Part shown: one piece after another, positions 31,856 to 37,701 of the stretch
How the letters are laid out: each line of letters begins with the position of its first letter
Position numbering within the stretch: the stretch's first letter is position 1
Assembly (NCBI GenBank): GCA_017640685.1
Contig: JAEPQF010000018.1
Coordinates: 1-37,701, forward strand
Length of the DNA stretch: 37,701 nucleotides
From: Hyphomicrobiales bacterium
GTDB taxonomy: Bacteria; Pseudomonadota; Alphaproteobacteria; Rhizobiales; HXMU1428-3
Direction: 5' to 3'
Position numbers and translations under genes: made by a program
The notes under the pieces: model-generated
The model's input: only the letters and a program-made list of their open reading frames with translations
Told to the model about the DNA's origin: nothing
The model's database searches: none

Positions 31856-31921
31856 TGCTTTAGGTTGCCCACCAGCAACCGCTTTTTATCTGCGCTTCAG
31901 GTTGCCCATTAGCAACCGCGC
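31856..31921 (+). repeat. two family A repeats, the second abutting a stop codon
   Basis: The copy at 31856-31882 has inner GGTTGC/GCAACC with loop CCACCA. The copy at 31892-31921 has outer GCGC/GCGC, bulge TTCA, inner GGTTGC/GCAACC and loop CCATTA, and ends one base before the TAA of the small lipoprotein gene. Confidence 0.85.
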
Positions 31922-31922
31922 T

Positions 31923-32321
31923 TTACCTTGCATCTTGTTTGGCTAAGTAGGCACTCCATTTTTCTTTGTTTTGTAGCTGGGCGACATAATGTTGGTCGCT
32001 ATTATCATCCAATCTCATCAAACGCCCTAAAATTTCATGGCGGCGTTCGTAATCGTGCTCTTTTAGTTTGTTAAGCTCAGCCTTTAGCTTCACCACATGC
32101 GCTTTATTATTTTTAACCTGCCATTTTTGCAAATCCGGGTCTTTTAACCGCTTGTATTTATTGATAAGTTCACGAGCGCTGTCATGCTGGCCTTTTTTGA
32201 AAAAGCTTTCGATGTATCTTAAGAGCTGAGGCTTGTCTTTTTTAAATTGCTCAGCATCAGGACCAGAACAACCTGCACATAGCAAACAAAGTAGCAGACA
32301 TAGTCTTTTCAAAAAATTCAT
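31923..32321 (-). CDS. small lipoprotein of unknown function
   Basis: From the ATG at 32321 (MNFLKRLCLLLCLLCAGCSG) the protein has 132 residues: a lipoprotein signal with lipobox LCAGC, then a highly charged, helical region rich in Lys, Glu and Leu (for example HVVKLKAELNKLKEHDYERRHEILGRL). I recognise no family. GGAGG sits about 7 nt before this ATG, which favours it over the track start eight codons earlier. It follows the flippase gene by about 45 nt and is probably co-transcribed with it. Confidence 0.75.
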   Translation of the reverse strand: MNFLKRLCLLLCLLCAGCSGPDAEQFKKDKPQLLRYIESFFKKGQHDSARELINKYKRLKDPDLQKWQVKNNKAHVVKLKAELNKLKEHDYERRHEILGRLMRLDDNSDQHYVAQLQNKEKWSAYLAKQDAR

Positions 32322-32365
32322 TGAAAAACCTCCGCTTAAATCCATAGAGAGTTTATGACCAATTT

Positions 32366-33706
32366 CTAATTCGCAGTCTTGCTGCCCAAAGCAAAAATAT
32401 TGATTTTCAAGCGAACTTTAATGGCGATGAAAAACAATATGGCGGCTAGAGTGAGAGAGAGTGCTGTGGCGCTGGCTGCGCCGATTAGGCCGAAATATGG
32501 GATAAGTAAGAAGTTTAAACCAAGATTGACCATCGCCGTTAGAAACAAAAGCACGGCACATATTTTTTGCTCACCTAACATATTCAACACATATTCTGCC
32601 GGGCCAAACATAGATTTAATAACCAAGCCAACCGCCAGGATAAACATCACCGGATAGGCATTTGTAAATTCTGGGCCAAACAGCCAAAGCAAGGGCTTGC
32701 CCATTGCCAGCAACAAAATAGCAGCACCCAATGAAGGCCAGAAGGTCCATTTCACGGATTGGCGGATGAAGGCAGCTAAGCGCTCTTTATCCCCCCTTGC
32801 TTCATAGGCTGAAAAGCGATTGGCCACAGCATTGGCGACAGCAAAATGAACAAAGGTGATGAGATTGATGGTCTTAAGGGCAGCGTAATATTGCGCGATA
32901 TCTTCAGGAGGGTGATATTGCGAGAGCACCAACACATCTGTGTTTTGCAAGAACAGCACAAAGCTCTCAACTAAAAGAATTGGAAAGGCTGTTATAAGCC
33001 AGAATTTTGTTTCATTTTGCTTGGCACCTTTAGGAACTTCTTTTCGAATTCGAGGTTGGAGAAACGCTATTTGTATGATTGAAGTTAGCCAAGTTGCTGC
33101 AACGGCTACTGAGATAGCTGTTAGTGCCGTTAAAGGCAAACCTGCCATGTATGCTGTTGCCATACCGAATAAAATCAACATGGGGCGCAAGAGAAATGGC
33201 GGGATAAGCGCCATATTCATCCAGCTATAACCGCGTGCCATTGAATCATGCAGATCTGTGATGGCGTAAGCTGGCAAACATAACAGCACCAATATAGCTG
33301 GCAAAAAGACATAACTCTCAACATAATCTTTTAACAAAAACAATAATGCCAAGCTGATGCACATCAGCGCTGTTGAGACAATTAAAGTTATGATCCGGCT
33401 TTGAAAGATGATGCCGCGCAGTTTATCGAGCTGATTTTTCTCTGTATATTCAGGAATGAAGCGAATGACAGCCGTGTTTAGCCCAATGGTTGAGAGGCCG
33501 CCCAAAAGCAGCAGCCACACCCATACATAAGCATAAATGCCATATTCATAGCTTCCCATCCAGCGGGCAAGCAAGATTTGGCTAAGGTAAGCAAGCCCAG
33601 CGCTGCCAACCCGAATGATGAACGCTAAAATGGCATTTCTGCCACTTACCGAGCCATCAGAGTCGCCACGCAATCGATTTAGGATCGTATTTACCTTAGC
33701 AATCAT
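32366..33706 (-). CDS. polysaccharide flippase-like membrane protein (MATE/MOP superfamily)
   Basis: A 446-residue integral membrane protein with about 12-14 hydrophobic segments, typical of Wzx/RfbX-type lipid-linked oligosaccharide flippases: an N-terminal NAILAFIIRVGSAGLAYLSQILLARWMGSYEYGIYAYVW stretch and a C-terminal AASATALSLTLAAILFF helix pair. It would move lipid-linked glycans across the inner membrane, but no glycosyltransferase gene is nearby to suggest a substrate. The ATG at 33706 is preceded by GAAGAA. The small lipoprotein gene follows it. Confidence 0.85.
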   Translation of the reverse strand: MIAKVNTILNRLRGDSDGSVSGRNAILAFIIRVGSAGLAYLSQILLARWMGSYEYGIYAYVWVWLLLLGGLSTIGLNTAVIRFIPEYTEKNQLDKLRGIIFQSRIITLIVSTALMCISLALLFLLKDYVESYVFLPAILVLLCLPAYAITDLHDSMARGYSWMNMALIPPFLLRPMLILFGMATAYMAGLPLTALTAISVAVAATWLTSIIQIAFLQPRIRKEVPKGAKQNETKFWLITAFPILLVESFVLFLQNTDVLVLSQYHPPEDIAQYYAALKTINLITFVHFAVANAVANRFSAYEARGDKERLAAFIRQSVKWTFWPSLGAAILLLAMGKPLLWLFGPEFTNAYPVMFILAVGLVIKSMFGPAEYVLNMLGEQKICAVLLFLTAMVNLGLNFLLIPYFGLIGAASATALSLTLAAILFFIAIKVRLKINIFALGSKTAN

Positions 33707-33878
33707 TTCTTCATCGTTCCTAAGAACTCTAAGCCATCTTTTGATAGTTTACCTATCTATTGCAAAACAACACCCCTGACTACTCACGAAATGCACAAGT
33801 ACTCTATTTATTTATTATTTTCATAATTGATTGGTTTACCAAAACGGGCACTTTGGACTTTTTAACTCTAGGTTTACC

Positions 33879-34187
33879 TTAGTTAAGTTGGCTTTCAACT
33901 ATGGTTTGGTCATGCTGAACATCAAGGTATGTCATCACCTTTAACCAGCTTTCGGCTCGTTCATGATCGCGAAGCTCTAAATGTTCGTCTAGGAAAAACG
34001 CTGCTATATTAATGGCTTGCGCGCCATATTTCCCGACTAGAACTGTGGCCATTTCTGCAACTTCATGCTCTGAAATTGTTAGATTTTCCGAAATTTGAGA
34101 TGACGGTTTACTATTGTTAGTCAAAATACACCTTACTAAATTGTTATGGCCATGAAAGACAACCGCTTCGCTTTGGGTATTATGCAC
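33879..34187 (-). CDS. small protein of unknown function
   Basis: A 102-residue ORF, start apparently GTG at 34187 without a Shine-Dalgarno site. Its C-terminal 55 residues (MATVLVGKYGAQAINIAAFFLDEHLELRD through WLKVMTYLDVQ) look like a compact helical protein, so the real start may be the internal ATG. I do not recognise the family. It stands alone between the flippase and the GST gene. It has no signal peptide or membrane segment. Confidence 0.5.
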   Translation of the reverse strand: MHNTQSEAVVFHGHNNLVRCILTNNSKPSSQISENLTISEHEVAEMATVLVGKYGAQAINIAAFFLDEHLELRDHERAESWLKVMTYLDVQHDQTIVESQLN

Positions 34188-34426
34188 ACCAAAGACGGCA
34201 ACTGACTTTGCTCATTTACAAGACCTTAACACAAGGCTCTTTTCTTTCTCTCAATTTGGGAAGGGAGTTTTGATTAAAATTTTAAGTATTTTTTGATTCT
34301 AGTTAGCTCTTGTTTCCTCTCACGGCTATTCCATGAGAGGAACTTGTGAAACTCATAGGCCTACTCGGTACGGCGCATGCAAAACTCTACATTGTGCATC
34401 TCACTATGATTGACTAGGCCGTAGAC
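34188..34426 (+). repeat. spacer with a decayed family C-like structured segment
   Basis: TCTCACGGCTATTCC at 34318-34332 matches the start of family C. A perfect 9-bp stem TTCCTCTCA/TGAGAGGAA spans 34314-34342. Further on, TACGGC (34369) pairs with GCCGTA (34410) around a smaller ATGCA/TGCAT stem. The rest does not align with C. The first 120 nt of the spacer hold nothing recognisable. Confidence 0.5.
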
Positions 34427-35308
34427 TCATGAATTAATTTCTAATTTGTCTTGAGTTCTCAGTTCAAAATCAGATGCATCGTGCCTTTCGTGCAGTTGTT
34501 CAGACAAATCACCCCAGGTTCTATTGACCTTTCGCCCGCGAACTACAGCCGGGCGATCTTGAATATCGTTTGTCCAACGAAGTAAATTTTTGTAACTTTC
34601 AGTCTGAAGAAATTCAGCGGCATCATAGTTTTTACCAAGAACCAAATTACCGTACCACGGCCAGATAGCCATATCTGCTATAGAGTAAGTGTCTCCACCA
34701 ACAAACTGATTTTTTGATAATTCTCTATCTAAAACATCCATCTGACGCTTCGTTTCCATAGTGAAGCGATTGATCGGATATTCAAATTTCTCAGGTGCAT
34801 AATAATAGAAGTGCCCAAATCCGCCCCCTAGGTAAGGAGCTGAACCTTGCAGCCAGAACAACCAATTTATCACTTCAACTCGCTTTTGAGGGTCTTTTGG
34901 AATAAAGTGGCCAAACTTTTCAGATAGATATAGAAGAATCGCACCTGATTCAAAAACTCTGCTGCCAGTCTCTGTGTCTAGGAGAGCAGGAATTTTTGAA
35001 TTTGGGTTTAATTCAACAAATCCTGATGAAAACTGATCTCCCTTACTAATTTCGATAAGGTGAGCATCATATTCTGCTCTTGTTTCACCAAGTTCTAATA
35101 ATTCTTCTAATAAGATAGTAACCTTCTGCCCATTGGGTGTACCAGTGGAATATAATTGCAGAGGATGATCCCCTTTCGGTAGTGAAGCATCGTGAGTTGA
35201 CCCAGCTATTGGACGGTTCGTCTTTGCCCATTCACCACCATTTTCACTATCCCAGCTCCAGACTTTCGGGGGATGGTATGCTTCTTTCTTAGTAGGGGCA
35301 TCAGACAC
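34427..35308 (-). CDS. yghU: YghU-type glutathione S-transferase
   Basis: A glutathione transferase-like protein related to E. coli YghU, a member of the disulfide-bond reductase group of GSTs that binds two glutathiones. From the GTG at 35308 it has 293 residues, close to the 288 of YghU. The match includes HPPKVWSWD, GDHPLQLYSTGTPNGQKVTILLEELL, GDQFSSGFVELNPNSKIPALLD and the C-terminal LHERHDASDFE. The track start is a TTG six codons upstream; AAGGA at the correct distance supports the GTG. It is a single-gene unit. Likely role is thiol redox handling or detoxification. Confidence 0.92.
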   Translation of the reverse strand: MSDAPTKKEAYHPPKVWSWDSENGGEWAKTNRPIAGSTHDASLPKGDHPLQLYSTGTPNGQKVTILLEELLELGETRAEYDAHLIEISKGDQFSSGFVELNPNSKIPALLDTETGSRVFESGAILLYLSEKFGHFIPKDPQKRVEVINWLFWLQGSAPYLGGGFGHFYYYAPEKFEYPINRFTMETKRQMDVLDRELSKNQFVGGDTYSIADMAIWPWYGNLVLGKNYDAAEFLQTESYKNLLRWTNDIQDRPAVVRGRKVNRTWGDLSEQLHERHDASDFELRTQDKLEINS

Positions 35309-35541
35309 AATATTATTCCTTTTCAAATTAAAGAATTCATAGAAATTTCAATCTAGCTGAAAGATTAATTAAGCAAAGCAATTTTTCGTCTGTTTGCAGG
35401 ATACTCTCATCAAATAATTGTTAAATGAAACTAGCAGGAAAGGCCCTTTCAATTTATTTGAAACCTGAAAGAGATATTGCACTGAGATCGGTATCAAGAC
35501 TTGTATTCGCCTCAACTTCTTTTGCTTTCCAGTTAAAGCAC

Positions 35542-36096
35542 TTAAGCTTGGAAACCGCCTTGCTCGAGAAATTGGATTTCTTCAGCGGTTGATTGACGGC
35601 CTAAGACTTTATTGCGATGGGGAAAGCGGTTGAATTTTTCGATGACATCTAGGTGGATTTGGCCAAATTTTATGCCATCCGGATCGTTGGCTTTTTCACA
35701 GAGCTCTATACAATAAAGCTGATCTTTCAATTTTTCTGAATGCATAAAGGGTAGATAGAGAAAGCGTTTTAAAGGCAATTGATAGGTTTGATCAAAATCT
35801 TGATCGATAATCTGGCTCGCTATTTTTTTCGCTTTCTCATCATATGCAAACGCTTTTGGGCTGCCTCTAAAAATGTTTCTCGGAAATTGATCTAGGATTA
35901 AAATCAGAGCTAAGCATTCATGAGCTTGCTCGCTCCAATGATCATATTGGCCCGCTAAAGCTTTGTCTGGCAAATGGCTAAAGCGCGCTTTAATTTCCTG
36001 GTCAAATTCAGGATCAGAGACAAACCATTTTTCAGGCCCAGCTTGTTGCCAAAAGTGGATGATGGCAGATGGATCTATCTCTTCTGATTGTGGCAC
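35542..36096 (-). CDS. DUF924 family protein
   Basis: A 184-residue protein of the DUF924 family (TPR-like helical fold, function unknown), recognised by IIHFWQQAGPEKWFVSDPEFDQEIKARF near the N terminus, LALILILDQFPRNIFRGSPKAFAYD, FLYLPFMHSEKLKDQ and HRNKVLGRQSTAEEIQFL. GAGAGG stands five bases from the GTG at 36096, which I choose; the track start is another GTG two codons earlier. It begins about 26 nt after the carboxypeptidase stop and may be read with it. Confidence 0.88.
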   Translation of the reverse strand: MPQSEEIDPSAIIHFWQQAGPEKWFVSDPEFDQEIKARFSHLPDKALAGQYDHWSEQAHECLALILILDQFPRNIFRGSPKAFAYDEKAKKIASQIIDQDFDQTYQLPLKRFLYLPFMHSEKLKDQLYCIELCEKANDPDGIKFGQIHLDVIEKFNRFPHRNKVLGRQSTAEEIQFLEQGGFQA

Positions 36097-36122
36097 TTTC
36101 ACCTCTCAAAAAGATCTGAGTT

Positions 36123-37241
36123 TTAAGAGCCTTTTTTGACGGTCTTTTTTACAACCTTTTTCTTTACGACTTTTTTCTTCTTAACAGGCTTCTTTTTGAC
36201 TACTTTTTTTGTCGTTGCTTTTTTGTTTTTTACGTTTTTTAATTTCTTCTTTTTCTTCTTACGATATTTGCGCTTTTTCTTCGGGCGATAGTTACACACA
36301 TATTTGCGCATCTTGCCTGGAGATGCACTCACCGTCGACATCTCTTTTAAGCCGAGATTGATCGGAAATAATGTCTTCCACCAATAGGTTTTGAACCCAT
36401 GGTCAAGTAAGCTTGTTGCTCTTTCTCGGCGAGACTTGGTTGATTTAGCGCCAAGAACAACTGCGATTAACCTGCGTCCGCCTCTCGTAGCACTGGCCAC
36501 AACGTTAAACCCAGAGTCGCAGATAAAGCCTGTTTTCATGCCATCTGCGCCATCATAAGTGCGCAGCAAATCATTATGAGAGCGCATGCGGCGTTTGCCA
36601 ACTTTTACAGAGCCGAGTGTAAAGAGGTGATTATATTCTGGAAAATCACGAATGAGCGCTTTGGCCAGCATGGCCATGTCTCTGGCGGTTGTCACCTGAT
36701 TTGGATGGGGCAGACCGTGAGGATTGTAAAATTCTGTGTTTCTCATATCCAGACGTTTGGCCGTCTGGTTCATTTTATTGACAAAGCCTTTGACAGAGCC
36801 ACCAATTTTCTCAGCAATCATGACGGCTACATCATTGGCTGATTTTACGATTAAAACTTCAATGCCTTTTTTTAAGGACATTGTAGCGCCTACAGGCAAG
36901 CCGATTTTGCTTGGCGGTTGTTTACGTGCCGTTTTAGACGTGACAAGCTTTGATTCCATGGTGACTTTTTTGGCCTTTAAGGCCTCGAACACCAAATAAG
37001 CGGTCATTAATTTTGTAAGAGATGCCGGGTGCCAGAGTTGGTCTGGGTCTTCTGCATAAAGAATTTGATTGCTTTCATTATCAAAAACCAATGCAGGGCC
37101 AGCATGGGCCTTTTGAGCGCTTACAAGACTTGTGCATGTTATCACTGCAGCGAATAGGCAAGCTAATGTAAGAGAACTCGCTCTCTTAACATGCATTTCT
37201 AGAAAATGAAAAAATCGAGGCTTTAAACTGACTTTATGCAT
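36123..37241 (-). CDS. D-alanyl-D-alanine carboxypeptidase (DacF/PBP5 type) with a lysine-rich tail
   Basis: A penicillin-binding protein that trims the stem pentapeptide of peptidoglycan. From the ATG at 37241 (AAAGG five bases upstream) it has 372 residues: a signal peptide ending near AQKAHA, and the serine peptidase S11 domain with SxxK at 74-77 (ASLTKLM), SxN at 134-136 (SANDV) and KTG at 236-238. Residues 319-372 are an unusual tail with 33 Lys or Arg out of 54, in KKVVKK-type repeats, where relatives often have a PBP5 C-terminal or SPOR domain. The track start 12 codons upstream has no support. Confidence 0.93.
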   Translation of the reverse strand: MHKVSLKPRFFHFLEMHVKRASSLTLACLFAAVITCTSLVSAQKAHAGPALVFDNESNQILYAEDPDQLWHPASLTKLMTAYLVFEALKAKKVTMESKLVTSKTARKQPPSKIGLPVGATMSLKKGIEVLIVKSANDVAVMIAEKIGGSVKGFVNKMNQTAKRLDMRNTEFYNPHGLPHPNQVTTARDMAMLAKALIRDFPEYNHLFTLGSVKVGKRRMRSHNDLLRTYDGADGMKTGFICDSGFNVVASATRGGRRLIAVVLGAKSTKSRRERATSLLDHGFKTYWWKTLFPINLGLKEMSTVSASPGKMRKYVCNYRPKKKRKYRKKKKKKLKNVKNKKATTKKVVKKKPVKKKKVVKKKVVKKTVKKGS

Positions 37242-37527
37242 GATACCTTTCACGTCAATGCAGTGGCCCTTCAGCAAAAGCTCAGAAAGGTCTTACATTT
37301 AACATTCCCCCTAAACCCGCATTATCTTGCTCTTCGAATTAGCCGAACAAGCTTCAACGTGTGTCATTAACAAATGCCCGTAACATCTAAATGACCTTCA
37401 ATTGGCAAGGGGTACATTTCTTAAAAAACCTCAGTGCCTTGTCATTGATGCGTAAATTTTGAACATAGCACAATTTCAGGTTTATACAGAAAGCTTCATT
37501 TAAAGCATTGAACCCTTTACTGAGAAG
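37242..37527. other. spacer between dacF-like gene and tRNA-Leu
   Basis: A 286-nt spacer with no family A/B/C repeat. The 73-residue minus-strand ORF that covers part of it is translated tRNA sequence. Promoters for the carboxypeptidase gene presumably lie here but are not clear. Confidence 0.4.
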
Positions 37528-37614
37528 TGGTGCCCCTGGCCTGACTCGAACAGGCACGCCCGTGAGGACAACAGATTTTGAATCTGTCGCGTCTACCAAT
37601 TCCGCCACAGGGGC
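37528..37614 (-). tRNA. tRNA-Leu (anticodon CAA)
   Basis: An 87-nt tRNA with encoded CCA. On the minus strand it starts GCCCCTG, has the D-arm AATTGGTAGACGC, an anticodon stem ACAGA/TCTGT with loop TTCAAAA (anticodon CAA), a long type II variable arm and the T-arm with GTTCGAGTC. The length and long variable arm are typical of leucine tRNAs. The acceptor stem is extended outside the mature tRNA by TGAGAAG on the 5' side and CTTCTCA on the 3' side. Confidence 0.97.
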
Positions 37615-37643
37615 TTCTCAGTATTGTTTATGTTCTGCTGCCG

Positions 37644-37671
37644 ATCTTAACCGAGGATGTAACTGCGTCAA
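37644..37671 (-). promoter_or_regulatory. promoter of the tRNA-Leu gene
   Basis: On the minus strand TTGACG (5 of 6 to the -35 consensus) and TAAGAT (4 of 6 to -10) are 16 nt apart. Transcription would begin about 20 nt before the tRNA 5' end, the usual geometry for a tRNA promoter. Confidence 0.65.
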
Positions 37672-37701
37672 CACTGGAAGTTACAATTTAGAGGAGTATC
37701 C

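Noticed and set aside
37387-37608. 73-residue minus-strand ORF beginning MAELVDATDSKSVVLTG
   Set aside because: This is the well-known false translation of a tRNA-Leu gene (37528-37614), not a protein.
1-37701. Prophage, integrative element or transposase as the source of the repeats
   Set aside because: No integrase, transposase, RAYT-like or phage gene was recognised anywhere in the window.

Overview
The window looks like a chromosomal segment of an alphaproteobacterium, most likely from the Rhizobiales/Hyphomicrobiales, with an unusually AT-rich genome for that group. The evidence is gene order and protein type. On the minus strand, from high to low coordinates, it carries miaB, phoH, ybeY, corC-like, lnt, a PraR/PhrR-type HTH gene, metK, trmB, rimP, nusA, ylxR, infB, rbfA, truB, rpsO and pnp, which is the order typical of that group. 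The species cannot be named from the sequence.

Layout. 1-9543 is the translation/RNA operon rimP-nusA-ylxR-infB-rbfA-truB-rpsO-pnp, with pnp cut by the window edge. 9544-12615 holds a promoter-terminator unit that may encode a small RNA, then trmB, metK and the HTH gene. 12616-18984 is the lnt-corC-ybeY-phoH-miaB block (envelope lipoprotein acylation, rRNA maturation, tRNA modification). 19355-25385 is a cobalamin operon (cobG, cobH, cobI, a cbiG-cobJ fusion, cbiD) ending in a yjbR-like gene. It mixes the oxygen-dependent CobG with the CbiD/CbiG pair usually associated with the anaerobic route. 25685-30197 is a two-gene cassette: a double-ATPase protein (AAA plus HerA/FtsK-like) and an unrecognised partner. 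30953-37277 is a looser collection: a CAP-domain lipoprotein (the only plus-strand gene), a small lipoprotein, a flippase, an unknown small protein, a YghU-type GST, a DUF924 protein and a DacF-type carboxypeptidase with a lysine-rich tail. A tRNA-Leu(CAA) gene with its own promoter closes the window.

The most unusual content lies between the genes. Most gene junctions hold short structured repeats of three kinds. Family A is a two-stem hairpin of about 30 bp with a TTCA/TTTA bulge and a CCCACNA-type loop. Both stems change sequence from copy to copy with full compensation. Family B is a palindrome of about 48 bp around CCGGTRCCCAC. Family C is a modular, multi-hairpin element of about 110-150 bp. 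A copies sit inside other A copies, at the same position inside several B copies, and inside C copies, so they behave like mobile units. All copies I could orient point the same way on the plus strand, several start immediately after stop codons, and two C copies form the leader and ribosome-binding region of truB and rimP. No transposase for them is visible in this window.
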